From positions 41,469,930 to 41,533,929 of the forward strand of contig NC_090726.1 in assembly GCF_036898095.1 (NCBI RefSeq): DNA of 64,000 bases, read 5' to 3'. Below, in pieces: positions 43,960 to 57,200 of the stretch. How positions within the stretch are numbered: the stretch's first letter is position 1; every line of letters starts with the position of its first letter. Origin of the DNA: Palaemon carinicauda. Its lineage: Eukaryota > Arthropoda > Malacostraca > Decapoda > Palaemonidae. The position numbers and the translations under genes were made by a program. The notes under the pieces are model-generated. The model had not been told where the DNA came from. It worked only from the letters and a program-made list of their open reading frames with translations, and did not search any database.

Positions 43960-44130
43960 TATTTTAATTGTTCATTACTTCTCTTGCAGTTTATTTATTT
44001 CTGTATTTCTTTTCTTCTCTAGGCTATTTTTCCGTTGGAGCCCTTGGTCTTATAGCATCTTGTTTTTGTCAACTAGGGTTGTAGCTTAGCTAGCAGTAAT
44101 AATTATAATAATAATGATAATAATAAATCA
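43960..44130 (+). repeat. (TAA)n-tail interspersed repeat, truncated copy
   Basis: The 3' part of the family ('ggagcccttggtcttatagc', 'aactagggttgtagcttagct') ends in a TAA-rich tail at 44096-44128. Confidence 0.72.
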
Positions 44131-45069
44131 GGGGAGGTCCATATAGAAATAATTGCTTTATGAAATGCTAGGACCCTTCCGTGAGTAATTTGATTACCAA
44201 ACCCTCTCAAACGGTAAGGTCTGACTGTATCCTTTTTATTACAGAATTTTACCCCAAAAAACTGCAATATTTAAAAACCAACATTCTAGAGGGTCAGATA
44301 TGCCCACACAACCGAGAATGTTATAAGCACAAAGTCCATCTTTGATCCTGAAATATGTTATTTTCATTAGTAAAATAAATTTTTGAATATACTTACCCGA
44401 TGATCATGTAGCTGTCAACTCTGTTGCCCGACAGAAATCTACGGTCGGGATACGCCAGCGATCGCTATACAGGTGGGGGTGTACACAACAGCGCCATCTG
44501 TGAGCAGGTACTCAAGTACTTCTTGTCAACAAGAACTCAATTTTCTCCTCGGTCCACTGGTTCTCTATGGGGAGGAAGGGCGGGTCCTTAAATTCATGAT
44601 CATCGGGTAAGTATATTCAAAAATTTATTTTACTAATGAAAACATTTTTCAATATTAATCTTACCCGATGATCATGTAGCTGATTCACACCCAGGGTGGT
44701 GGGTGGAGACCAGCATACATGTTAACAAAGAAGCTAAGTATCCCGTATCTTATTTTAGCCGTTATTCAAAATAACAAACATAAAATAAATAAGTACCTGG
44801 TAAGGAAGTCGACTTGAACCGTTACTCTGCCTTTTTAAGTACGTCTTCCTTACTGAGCCTAGCGATCCTCTTAGGATGCTGAGCGACTCCTAGGTGCTGA
44901 AGTATTAAGGGCTGCAACCCATACTAAAGGACCTCATCACAACCTCTAATCTAGGCGCTTCTCAAGAAAGAATTTGACCACCCGCCAAATCAACCAGGAT
45001 GCGGAAGGCTTCTTAGCCTTCCGGACAACCCAGAAATATTTCAAGAGAAAGATTAAAAAGGTTCTGGAA

Positions 45070-46227
45070 TTAGGGAATTGTAGTGGTGGAGCCCCCACCA
45101 CTACTGCACTCGTTGCTACGAATGGTCCCAGAGTGTAGCAGTTCTCGTAAAGAGACTGGACATTGTTAAGATAAAAGACGCGAACACTGATTAGCTTTTC
45201 CAAAAGGTTGCGTCGAAAATATTTTGCAGAGATCTATTTTATTAAAAGGTCACGGAAGTTGTGATAGCTCTAACTTTGTGTGTCCTTACCTTCAGCCAAG
45301 CTTGGTCTTCCTCATTCAGAAGGGAATGAGCTTCTCGTATTAACAGTCTGAAAATAATAGGATAAAGAATTCTCTGACATAGGCAAAGATGAATTCTTAA
45401 CTGAACACCATAAAGCTTCAGACGGGCCTCATAAAGGTTTTTAAAAAAGAACTTAAGAGCTCTACAGGACATAATACTCTTTCTAGTTCCTTTCCAACCA
45501 TATCGATAAGTTTGGAATAACGAACGATATTGGTCAAGGCCGAGAAGGCAGCTCGTGTTTGGCTAGAAAACCAAGATGTAGAACATGTAGCCGTTTCGGA
45601 TGAAAATCCGATGTTCTTGCTGAAGGCATGAATCTCACTGACTCTTTTAGCTGGTAAAGCATATCAGGAAAAGAGTCTTAAAGGTGAGATCTTTCAGGGA
45701 GGCTGATTGAAGTGGTTCGAACCTGTCTAACCTAAGGAATCTTAGAACCACGTCTAAATTCCAACCAGGTGTAACCAAACGACGCTCCTTCGTGGTCTCA
45801 AAAGACTTAAGGAGGTCCTGTAGATCTTTATTGTTAAAAAGATCTAAGCCTCTGTGACGGAAGACTGATGCCAACAAGCTTCTGTAACCCTTGAAAGTGG
45901 GAGCTGAAAGAGATCGCTCTTTTCTCAGATATAAGAGGAAGTCAGCTATTTGAGTTACAGAGGTACTGGTCGAGGATACGGATACTGACTTGCACCAGTT
46001 TAGGAAGATTCCCCACTTCGATTGGTAGACTCTAAGGGTGGATGTTCTCCTTGCTCTAACAATCGCTCTGGTTGCCTCCTTTGAAAAACCTCTAGTTCTC
46101 GAGAGTCTTTCGATACTCTGAAGGCAGTGAGACGAAGAGCGTGGAGGCCTTGGAGTACCTTCTTACGCGTGGCAGACGTAGCAGGTCCACCCTTAGGGGA
46201 AGAGTTCTGGGAACGTCTACCAGCCAT
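45070..46227 (-). pseudogene. Copy 4 tyrosine recombinase, broken
   Basis: Equivalent start and stop to copy 1 ORF3. Frame changes occur near 46000, 45650, 45475 and 45230. 'VRTHKVRAITTSV' has Lys beside the expected Arg but keeps His and Arg of the HxxR motif; 'FYLNNV' keeps the Tyr. Confidence 0.7.
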
Positions 46228-47187
46228 CGAAGTACCTCGGTAAGTTATTCTCTCGCGGGCCAGAGGGAAGCAACTAGTGTCAACTTTGTCCCAACGTGAG
46301 AGGCGAACTTCTGCAGTACCTTGTTGACAAACTAGAACGGAGGGAATGCATATAGATCTAGATGAGAGTAATCTAGTAGAAAGGCATCTAAAAGAACCAC
46401 TGCTGGGTCTGTTGAGAGCCTCTTGGACATCGAGGTTGCGAAGAGATCCATGGTTGGATGGCCCCAAGTGACCCAAAGTCTCTTGCATACATCTCTGTGG
46501 AGGGTCCAATATGTTGGAATTATTGTCCCTTCCTACTGAGACAAACTGCTAAGACATTCAAGTTGCCTTGGAAGAAACTTGTTACTAGTGAAAAGTCAAG
46601 ACCTGTTGAACAGGAGAGGAGGTCACTAGCGAACTCGCACCATGTCAGAGAGTAGGTCCCTCCTTGCTAGGAGATGAACATCAAAGCAGGGAGTTGTCCG
46701 TGTTGACCTCCATTACTTTGTCTTGAAGGAGAGACCTGAAGCTTTTCCAGGTCAGACTTACTGCCAGAAGCTTCTTGCAGTTAAAATGCATTGTCCTTAG
46801 ACGCGAGTTCCATAATCCCGAGCATTCCCTACCGCCTAAGGTCGCACCCCAGCCTACGTCCGATGCGTCTGAGAAGAGAACGTGGTTGGGAGTCTGAACA
46901 GTCAGGGGAAGACCCTATAAAAGGTTGATAAAGTCCTTTCCTCAGGTTAAACCAGACTTATCTTCCGGAAACCGGGATCGAGACCGCTTGTAGCGTCTTG
47001 TCCTTTTCCAGTGAAGAGCTAGATGAAACCGAAGAGGACGGAGGTGTAGTCTTCCAAGTGACACCAAATGCACCACGGATGACAGTGTCCTAACCAGACT
47101 CATCCACAGCCTGACAGGGCCGTATTCCTTCTTCAGCATCTTCTGGATGGATAGCAGGGCTGGGGATTGATCTTCTCGTTCAGCCAT
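45990..47187 (-). pseudogene. Copy 4 ORF2 remnant: RT thumb, RNase H, methyltransferase-like
   Basis: It begins 'KMLKKEYGPVRLWMSLVRT' right after the acidic gag tail, as in copy 3. RNase H and the methyltransferase-like region are recognisable in pieces with several frameshifts; the RT palm and YxDD box are absent. Confidence 0.65.
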
Positions 47188-49277
47188 GTCCTCATCAGAG
47201 GGTTCCTCATCCGAAACTGATGAGGAAACGGCAACGGAGTGGGCAACGTCTGACTCGCTGAATCCGGTCGCACTGGTGGATGCGTGACGGAGCCGGACAC
47301 AAGATCATGGTACTGCTGCACAGTCTGTGAACTGACAACCATGGGGAAGCGAGGAAGTACAGCGACAACCCGAAACTGTCTAGACTGTCTGGGTAGTACA
47401 GACAACTCCTTATCGGGTTGCTGAGGTTGCCGCACTGCGTCACAACAAGTCACCTCTGCTGGTTGTTGAACGTCTTCCCAGTGACACACTGACTCCGTAA
47501 AAAATCCTCTATCAAGGACTAAGCTTGGACTGCATGTCTTGCAACAAAGCCCAAGGTCTATGGGAGCAGGTGTGGCAACAGACGGGGTTAGCGACTGAAG
47601 CGGAACCATTTACCCTCCCTGGAAGCATGTTATGCTTAATTAAAAGTCCATAGGAGGCTAAGCAGCTTAAGGCTCCTCTCCAAATGACAGAGTCCTCAAA
47701 GGAATATCAGAAGGAGGGAGAACAGCACTTTCTCATCTATAGGAACCATGTCCGAGAAAAGCTAGGTTATCTCAGTGAGGGTCTCACTGGTGCAAAAGCA
47801 GCAGACCAGAAGGCAACGTTATGAAACTGCTTGACAGTCTGTGAACTGTCAAAAACTGAACTGTCAACCACAACAGGTGCGTGAGGACATACAGCACTGG
47901 TGTATAAGCAGCAGACCAGAAGGCAACGTCATGTAACTGTATGACAGTTTGTGAGTTGGCAACAACCAAAGTTGTGTGGGGAAGCCTCAACTCCTGACTG
48001 ACTAGTTTGCTGCTGGCGAGTGGCGGTAACCACAGTGTGTTGCGGAGGCTGACACACCGTGTCAAAACACGGCAGCTTGTGGTAGCTCACGCACGGCAAC
48101 GGAGTGCTCTGTGTGTGGGAGTCATCATACATCTGGCAGGGTTGACTTGTGCATGGGTGGAGGAGCTCTCACAACAAGAGTGTGAGAGCAGGAAGCCATG
48201 CCGGGCGCACAACCGTGGGAGGTGTAGGCCCACGGGTGCATCGTCAACCTTCTCCGCAGTCGGAGTGTGGGAGCTGGCAACAACAAAAGCAGAGTGCTGG
48301 AGCGTGGGAGGGGCTGCGGTGGGTTGAGGAGCATGCGGTATGGTATGCGGAGCATGCTGTAAGGTATGCGGCTCATGCTGCATGGTATGCGGAGCATGCT
48401 GTAAGGTCTGCAGAGCATGCTGCATGGTATGCGGAGCATGCTGTAAGGTATGCAGAGCATGCTGCATGGGCTGCGGAGAATGCCGCATAGTGCTGGAACC
48501 CGGCAGCTCTACAGAACCTTCCCACTGCTGATGCGGTAGCTCACGCATGTTAGCAGATGGTGCAGCAAGAACATGCGTCTGGCAGGGTGGACTGCGCATC
48601 GGTGGTGGAGCTCTCACAGGTGGAGGGTGGGAGCAGGCAGCCGCAGTATCTGCTGAGCGCACAACCTCGGCGGGTTGTAGGTTAACAGGTGCATTGTCAA
48701 CCTTCCAGCATGATACTCCTGCATGAAGGAGCAAGCTGAGACTGTATAGTCTGCAGCATGGACCACTAGGGTCTATGAAAGACAACAACAAACGGAGCTA
48801 CTGTCCGTTGTGACTGAGGGTCTAAAACCGCTGGTGCGGCAACAGACGGAGTTACTGCCTGTTGCGGTACCACCTTGCCTCTCTGGGAGGTGTGCAGTTG
48901 TCGTACTGCAGCAAGTCCGAACTGACCCAGAGGCTACACCTAGGCCGTTGGACTTGCGCGGAAGGGACCGACTTGCACTTAAAAGCTGCAAGATTTGGTC
49001 CATGGTTTCTGCGAGAAACCTCTTCCGCAGACGAGGAATAAATGGGCTCTCTCGTCTTTGTGTGGGTGGGGTGATCACGTCGGCAACGTGTGTAGATACA
49101 CCCGAAACCACGAAGGGAAACGTCTGTTCGTTGATCAAGGCCTGTGGAACCCATAAGTCCTTCGACATTACTTCTCCCCTGGGCTTGGGAGCTTGTAAGA
49201 GGTATCGGACTAGGTGAACAACTGGCACGAACAGACGAACCCTCGAACGCAACACTGTAACACTTTGCGCATATCAC
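47133..49277 (-). pseudogene. Copy 4 ORF1 remnant with heptapeptide repeats
   Basis: Minus-strand gag pieces: 'GSSVRASCSPSP' (near 49240), Gln/Pro-rich middle, then 21-bp units (48325-48485) encoding seven-residue repeats of the type LQHAPHT/MQHEPHT, and after about 47640 the second gag segment ('LTPSVATPAPID'). The gag core between 'tatggacttttaatt' and 'aagcataacatgc' is missing, as in copy 2. Confidence 0.65.
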
Positions 49278-50312
49278 TTTATCACTTTGGATTTTCTGTT
49301 TGCACTTATTTCACTGAACTCGAAACTTTAAGTGGTTTGTACCTGAAACACACAATCCTATCCTTCATTAAAAGGTAGTAATTGCGAAAACAGTATTACA
49401 ATGTAACAGAAAAACATAATGAAAGATAAAGAATTCAGTGGCTGGAAAAGAGACTAAACACTAGATCAAATAAACTACGTTTAAAATCTCTCACCGCATA
49501 AAGCCTGGGAACAAGAATAAAACTCTAGAAACGTTTTACCTTCTTCCCCTATAGCGACTAGGGAGAAGAGCAAAAAACGAGAACAACGTTACCCGCTTGA
49601 ACGAAACGTTTATCCTCCTCTCTCTCCCTCCGTCTCTATCTCTCTCTCTCTCTCTCTTGACTTAGAACCTGAGAGATGAGCCCAATTATATATATCGTTA
49701 AAACATATTATTTGTTAAAGGAAAAAAACTGAAAGGTTTCCCAAATAAAAAGTTCCTTTATTAGAATTAAAACCATTTAAGCTAAGAAAGAATGAACAAA
49801 ACGCTAGAATCGGTTTACTCTTACTGCAACGTGAAACCGTGAAATACTCTCTCTCTCTATCGAAACGATAGAGCGCAAGTTGAACGTTCTGAACGTCAAC
49901 AACTGCGGAGACTAAACAAAACGTTAGTTCAACTTTGAAAACAGTACGAGACTATCAAAGAAATTCTTTCAAAAACATTAAAATTAAAATAGCATAAATT
50001 CTTAACAGGAAAAACGATATGACGGGCTCAATGTTAATTAACTTCGGTTCCAAGTAAGGACCGCCTACTATTAGGAAAGGTCGCATATAAACAAACATAA
50101 AAATTAATTTTTATAAGTTTATAATAAATGGAAGTTAATCGAAGAGGCCTATAAAAGGCGGAGAGATATAAAATAAATCTATAACTTTGTTAAGCAAAAT
50201 TACCAAAAACCTAAACACACTTCCGTCTAAGGGAAGGGTGGGTATAAAAAGAGAAAGAGAGTCTATACTCTCTTCGACACCAACACTTCCGTCTAAGGGA
50301 AGGGTCGGCCAT
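49278..50312 (-). other. Copy 4 ORF1 start and AT-rich intron-like block
   Basis: Same block as in copies 2 and 3, with a GA/CT microsatellite at 49619-49658 and acceptor-like 'gtgtttcag' (complement at about 49346-49354). It opens with the 'MADPS' codons at 50312. Confidence 0.55.
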
Positions 50313-50764
50313 TTAAAAGTGAAAGAGAGTCCATACTCTCTTCGTCACCATAATTAAATCAAATTAATTCCAAAAGCTTGCTAAGCTAATGATAAAGCTT
50401 CCTGAATAGCGAAGGCTAAACTCTAGAGCAAATACATCACCAAATCGTGAACAATAACTCCAGAATCAACAGCGTATCCAAGTAGGTCTAGCCGGTGGCA
50501 CGACAGAGGAAAAATTGAGTTCTTGTTGACAAGAAGTACTTGAGTACCTGCTCACAGATGGCGCTGTTGTGTACACCCCCACCTGTATAGCGATCGCTGG
50601 CGTATCCCGACCGTAGATTTCTGTCGGGCAACAGAGTTGACAGCTACATGATCATCGGGTAAGATTAATATTGAAAAATAAATTATTACTTAATGGTAAC
50701 ATAACCATTTGGTATAATCATACCTACACAGTTTCTAGAGACCTTGGAGAAAGTTATGATACCC

Positions 50765-51000
50765 AGGTCCTTGAAATAGTATATACATACATACATATAC
50801 CAAGGCACTTCCCCCAATTTTGGGGGGTAGCCGACATCAACAAATGAAACAAAACTAGAGTACGGGGAGCAGTCACTCTCCCCCCAGCTCCATCTCTTTG
50901 ATGATGTCTCACAGGATGTAGATACAGGAGAGGGGTTCCCAGCCCCCTCGTCCCGTCCCTTTTAGTCGCCTCTTACGAAACGCAGGGATAACGTTGGCGC
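50765..51000. repeat. Possible short interspersed element with (TACA)n start
   Basis: A TACA microsatellite leads into 'ccccaattttggggg', a GC-richer body and 'agtcgcctcttacgaaacgcaggg'. It stands out from its AT-rich surroundings, but only one copy is in the window, so this rests on composition and appearance only. Confidence 0.35.
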
Positions 51001-54000
51001 TATTCTAATTGTTTTTACAAAGTGTGAATATCCATGTATACATTTCTAGTTTTAGTCTCCCTCTTACATTTTCAAAAGTATATTAAACTATACTTTTCTT
51101 TAAAAAGCTATTCACCCAAGGGTACAAAATTAGTAAAAAACTACTCTCTCTTCAGGAATTTATTTATTACCATTCATATTAAAGGCATTTTCTAAAATTT
51201 TTCCTCAAACTGTGACACACACAACAGGACTGTATTGGGTATATAAATAATTTGATTTTGCTGGATATACTCTGGGGTCCATAGGGGTTTGGAAATGGCT
51301 GTACTACAATTCAGATGAAGCTCTTAATAATGTCGATTGTAACAACTACGGTATATATAGGAAATGTAGCACTAACTGAGATCTAGGTCGAGTTAATGGA
51401 AAACTGACAAAAAACATCACAATTGAAGGAACTTCCATACTTGAAAGGTAAAAATGGTTTTATAAAGGATTGATTGAGCCAACATACAATATATTTATAT
51501 GCTAGGAAGTTTCCTTGATATCAACTTTTAGTTCTTTGACATCTTATGTTAGCTAAAATAGGAGAAAAATGAATATTTATTTATTCATTTCAAAGAATTA
51601 TCACAGCCTGTCACGCTTTAGACCTAGAGTTAACAATATCAGGGATACCTCCTACTAGACAATTGTAACAATTCTTCCATAAATGTTGTCTGAGGACAAC
51701 ATAACCTCCCATAAAAATTTATATAATGTATTTTTTGATGATTTTCAAACAGACAGCTTGTATAAAACTACAACAGTGGAAACCAATGGCCAGATAAAAT
51801 ATAGATATAATTCTCTCAATTTGGGCAAAGAGCACTACTGTATAATAACCTCTGAAAACAGAAATTCAAAAGGCATCCTCACAGTTATCAACACCGTAAT
51901 CTATATACTTTTCACAATCCCCAAAAAAACAGGTTTCAACAAGTTGCTATCACTGTCAATGGCACACTTGGTCTGGGACTACGGATACCACATGAAACGC
52001 CATTCACACCCGCTTTTATGTGTATAAAAACCCAAAATAAATAATAAAAGTTCTGCATCATGTCTAATAAAATTAAAATCTGCTACACCAACCTAAGTAT
52101 TATCACTTTTACCCATGCAAATTCAATGCCCTATTTTGACTTAAAATTAACTATAATTTTTTTTTTTTATCCAATGAGCTGTACAGTAGCTAAGTCATTC
52201 ATCGTTCTCATTTAATCTTCATCACACATAACCATAAAATGTTGATAAATATGATCTGTCCTCAAAGCTTTAACACTAACCTATGTACATGAAATGACTC
52301 TACTCCTATTTTCAGATACATGCTCTGAACCAATACAATTACTGATATGATATCAGAAATCCTGACCTGCGATACAAACTCGTAAGCAAAAGGGAAATGA
52401 ATCTCCAATACACTTGGCTGTTTTCTATACCTATAAACACAAGTCTCTTCTGATCGATTAACACAATAAGATCGTGTGCAACTGCTCCAGAACTCTAATT
52501 AACAGAGAGATGTGTCTAGAAGACTGGGGCTTCATGATATCAGTTTAGCATGAAAAAAGTTCTTTCCATTTCCTAGAGGTAGTGAACTTGCTACTAAGGG
52601 AAATATTATTAAAATTGCTACATTTCTTAACAATGCTGTTAATGCCATGGATAGGAAGAGGAAAAATATGTATAAAAGTGTCGACTAAAAAGAATAAATA
52701 TAATGAGCACTTGTAATAAAAATCTAGGATAAAACCTACACTTTTAATGATAAGAACTAAAAGTAAGGGTAAAAGAAACCTATGTTAAAATACAAAGAAT
52801 TGGCAAACTAAAACACAATCCTACTTTCTTGCCTGTACAACACTAAGTAGTAAGGAGTAAATCAATATCACAATTTGCAACCCAAAAATCATTATTGTTG
52901 TCAAACAGCAACAACAACAACAATAATAATTATAATAATGATAGCTTTTCTGGCTCCTCTACATCTATTATGTCTTTAAAGTTGGGGGAAAAAAGTGTGA
53001 CCCACTATTATCATAATGAGGGAATATGTAGAAATGGTAAAACCATAAAAGTGGAAAACAGCTCTGTTTACTTGGTTCTATGATAATCCTCTGTAATAAC
53101 AAGTGACTAAAAACATGCTAACTTTGCTGGGAAAGCCTGGAAAGAACTCTATGCAAGTGTACCAAATTCGCAAATGGCTCAACAAGCATGCTAGGTATCA
53201 TGAAAAAGTATAAAAATTACAGGAAAGATTACATTAGGTTAGGAAGACGGGAAATGAACACGTTCAGAAGGTTACTCGAGCCGAGTTTCTACCGCACTAC
53301 AAAGAACAGGTCTATGTAATGCTTAAAATATCATAAAGAAGATAAAAACTGAAAGGGATTTGCATCATCTCTGTTAACACAACATCACATACGCCACTTC
53401 AGAAAAAATAAATATTGCTTACTTTATTTTGATCACTGAAATGGAAGCTATTAAGATTACGCTCTGGATTCGTGTGTGTGAGTACCCCTTACCTCAATAA
53501 CTTATAAACTGTACACCTGACTCTTACGCTATCAATGGAACGCTCACATTTTGAATAGCCCAATTCTCCTTAGCAGCCAAGAAAACAGTGAACAAGAAAA
53601 CAGTAAACCAAGCATATCGGTACAAGTAAGGACTTCAAAATCACATAATGTAACATGACAATAAAAATGATACCCTATTTCACAAAAAATATACAATTGA
53701 AATACAAGGTAATTAAAAAGGTTTCTCCCTAGGGTCTAATATTTGAAAACTACTCTATAATATTTACAATTATTTCTTACACAATTTGATAAATAAAATG
53801 GAAAACACTACAAAAAAATGTACAAATACTCTTACCATAATCAACAACATTTGGGATAAAACTGGAGTCTCTTTATTATAGGGTAATTTTAAAAATTATG
53901 AAATGTAAAATACGGAATTCTTGAAGCCTTATATATCTATATATATATATGTATAACACAGAATTTGACAGAAAATTGATTTACAATAATTGACAATTAA

Positions 54001-54184
54001 TCAATGAAACTACTTATATTAAAATGTAAAAATAGTTCTTCCCTACAGCATATATATATATATATAACAAATAAATCAAACCTCCCAAATGTTGAAAAGT
54101 TATAAAATTTTCTGGTAAAGATCTTTCTATACATGGACAAATTCTGCTGATAAAATTCTGATGGGGGGAGGGTCACCTATAGGA
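51001..54184. other. AT-rich DNA, includes the probable 3' UTR of the REPS gene
   Basis: No open frame here looks real. The 3' UTR of the minus-strand gene must begin at 54184 and run to lower coordinates; many AATAAA-like sites occur, so its end cannot be fixed. Confidence 0.4.
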
Positions 54185-54247
54185 CTAACTTGAAAACGGT
54201 TTCATCTGCTCTAACTGCATCTCCAAGGCAATTCTCTCCTCCATAAC
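54185..54247 (-). CDS. REPS homologue, last coding exon
   Basis: Acceptor 'ttgttctcag' then 20 codons and TAG (54185-54187). Encodes the end of the coiled coil, 'VMEERIALEMQLEQMKPFSS'. Confidence 0.78.
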   Translation of the reverse strand, partial: VMEERIALEMQLEQMKPFSS

Positions 54248-57200
54248 CTGAGAACAAAAACAAAGTATAATTTGGGTTTCATCATGTTAAACCCTTTTAC
54301 CCCCAAAGCTATTTGGAACTTTCCAACCCTTAACCCCCAGGCGTTTTCTTTTTCATGCACGTTTTAAAGGTTAAAGGTGTCTGGTTTCAGTTCCAGTTCC
54401 ATCAGAATAGATGCTCACCAGAACGTCAGCCGGGCAAGCCCAACCCCCCACTGTGGTGCCCTACCACAGCAGTTTTGCAATATATTTTTTTTAAATTGCG
54501 CTAACAGCCTTCATTTTCATCATAGGGAGATCAGGTTGGTCTCATTATTTTGGAAAATGCCTCAAGTTTCTCATAAAGTTATAAAAAATATGCAAAAAAT
54601 TGTAAATAGCAGTTTTTTGCAAGGACGTACCGGTATATCCAAGGGGGTAAAGGAATGAGTTTTGTGAAACGTACCAGTATGTCCATTTGGGGGTAAAAGG
54701 GTTAAAAGATGGATAAAAACATTGATATTTCAATTTGAAAATGAAGGGAACTGATGAATGCCACTGCAAAACTAACTTTATATTGTGAATATAAATTTAA
54801 GAAAATAGCAAGAAACATTTTTATCCAAAACCACAATTCAGGGGCCCAGTAAATTAGTTATCCCCGGATAAAAAACATTGCTATTTCAATATGAAAGGGA
54901 AGGGAACTGATGAATGCCACTGCCAAACTACCAACTCTATATTACGAATATAGATTTTAAAAAATAGCAAAAAAACATTTTTATCCAGAACCACAATTTA
55001 AGGGGCCCAGTAAATTTGTTATACCCCGGATAAAAACATTGCTATTTCAATATGAAAAGGAAGGAAACTGATGAATGCCACTGCAAAACTATCTTTATAT
55101 TGTGAATATAAATTTAAGAAAATAGCAAGAAACATTTTTATCCAAAACCAAAATTCAGGGGCCCAGCAGAAGTTATCCCCATCCAAAAGTGGAAAGTAAT
55201 ATTTTCAAAGCAGTTCTCATCTAGAAGTATCCTATCAAAATCTGTCATAAGCAAGGATGTTTATTTCCAACAAACTATTTCTCTTATTGACAAGTTTAAA
55301 AAAAACTACCGTATGAAAGACAATGCAAGGGTATCTATGGCTTCTATATTAAACACTACTTCTGGATTAGAAAATTTATTGAACATCATATAAACAACCC
55401 GACGCCTTTTTCAGGAATTATAATTTTTACTTAAATATCCATGACCTTCTCTTACATTAAATGAATTTCAAAACCAATTACTGTAATTTATTCCCATTGG
55501 TTTTTAGAATCTTTTAAAAGTAACTCTTGGAGATTCTGATTTAATATTAGTATTCATCTGAAAAACTTGCAAGGCAAAGGCCAGTTTTACTATAGTTTTA
55601 ATTGAAACTGTCTTCGAATACACAAATGTACAGTACTGTATTCTGTATACACTTCACTACTTGAGCCATTTAAACCATTGCTATGAACATAAGATCAATA
55701 CTGAGCTAAATTTGATAAACAGATAGCAATTTCTTCAACTTAATCACTTAATGGTCAGTCGTAAAAACCAAGGGAAAATCTGGAAAATGAGAAATAGTTT
55801 TTCTCTTACCTCTGCTAATTCCTGATTCAGCTCGGAATTTAGTCTTGTTAATCTTGTATTCTTGTCCGCCGTGGCTCTTATGGAGGCTTGAATTTCTCTT
55901 TTATCCTTGGGCCTGAAAATTAAAATAAAACAATGAATCTTAAAACTCATCTGAAATAACAATACATGATTTTACTTGGTGCATAACACGTACAGCCCTA
56001 ATCTTTCGCGAACCACATGCTGCATGAAATTCTAAGTACATCATACAGTACAGACAAAACTCGATCAGAAAAGAGCGACAGGGAGGGGAGTAGAGATACA
56101 GGGAACACCTCAAGGGAGTAGAGCGACAGGGAGGGGAGTAGCGATGCAGGGAACACCTCAAGGGAGTAGAGCGACAGGGAGGGGAGTAGCGATGCAGGGA
56201 ACACCTCAAGGGAGTAGAGCGACAGGGAGGGGAGTAGCGATGCAGGGAACACCTCAAGGGAGTAGAGCGACAGGGAGGGGAGTAGCGATGCAGGGAACAC
56301 CTCAAGGGAGTAGAGCGACAGGGAGGGGAGTAGCGATACAGGGAACACCTCAAGGGAGTAGAGCGACAGGGAGGGGAGTAGAGATACAGGGAACACCTCA
56401 AGGGAGTAGAGGTACAGGGAACACCTCAAGGGAGTAGAGATACAGGGAACACCTCAAGGGAGTAGAGTTACAGGGAACACCTCAAGGGAGTAGAGATACA
56501 GGGAACACCTCAAGGGAGTAGAGATACAGGGAACACCTCAAGGGAGTAGAGATACAGGGAACACCTCAAGGGAGTAGAGATACAGGGAACACCTCAAGGG
56601 AGTAGAGATACAGGGAACACCTCAAGGGAGTAGAGATACAGGGAACACCTCAAGGGAGTAGAGATACAGGGAACACCTCAAGGGAGTAGAGTGACAGGGA
56701 ACACCTCAAGGGAGTAGAGATACAGGGAACACCTCAAGGGAGTAGAGATACAGGGAACACCTCAAGGGAGTAGAGTGACAGGGAACACCTCAAGGGAGTA
56801 GAGATACAGGGAAAACCTCAAGGGAGTAGAGTGACAGGGAACACCTCAAGGGAGTAGAGAGACAGGGAAAACCTCAAGGGAGTAGAGATACAGGGAACAC
56901 CTCAAGGGAGTAGAGATACAGGGAACACCTCAAGGGAGTAGAGATACAGGGAACACCTCAAGGGAGTAGAGATACAGGGAACACCTCAAGGGAGTAGAGA
57001 TACAGGGAACACCTCAAGGGAGTAGAGATACAGGGAACACCTCAAGGGAGTAGAGATACAGGGAACACCTCAAGGGAGTAGAGTGACAGGGAACACCTCA
57101 AGGGAGTAGAGATACAGGGAACACTTCAAGGGAGTAAAGATACAGGGAACACCTCAATGTATAAACACAACAGACTTAGCCAAGGCTAGATGGGATAGGT

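Larger units (their letters stand above)
44356..50678 (-). mobile_element. DIRS1-like retrotransposon, copy 4 (subfamily B), RT-deleted
   Basis: On the minus strand, the left ITR is about 50509-50678, the right ITR 44356-44546 and the ICR 44596-44682. ORF1 begins at the ATG complementary to 50310-50312, followed by the AT-rich block, a repeat-rich gag, the second gag segment and the same gag-RT fusion as copy 3. A ~60-bp duplication near the ORF1 start (two 'cttccgtctaagggaaggg' blocks at 50219 and 50286) is unique to this copy. All ORFs are broken. Confidence 0.88.

Noticed and set aside
51683..52027. 114-codon open frame
   Set aside because: AT-rich composition, no motif and no splice context; it looks like a chance frame.
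55940..56437. Open frames on both strands with 16-residue repeats in the minisatellite
   Set aside because: The 48-bp unit is divisible by three and simply lacks stops; it lies in an intron and shows no protein family.
56082..57155. CRISPR-like appearance of regular repeats
   Set aside because: There are no unique spacers, the units are contiguous and the context is eukaryotic.
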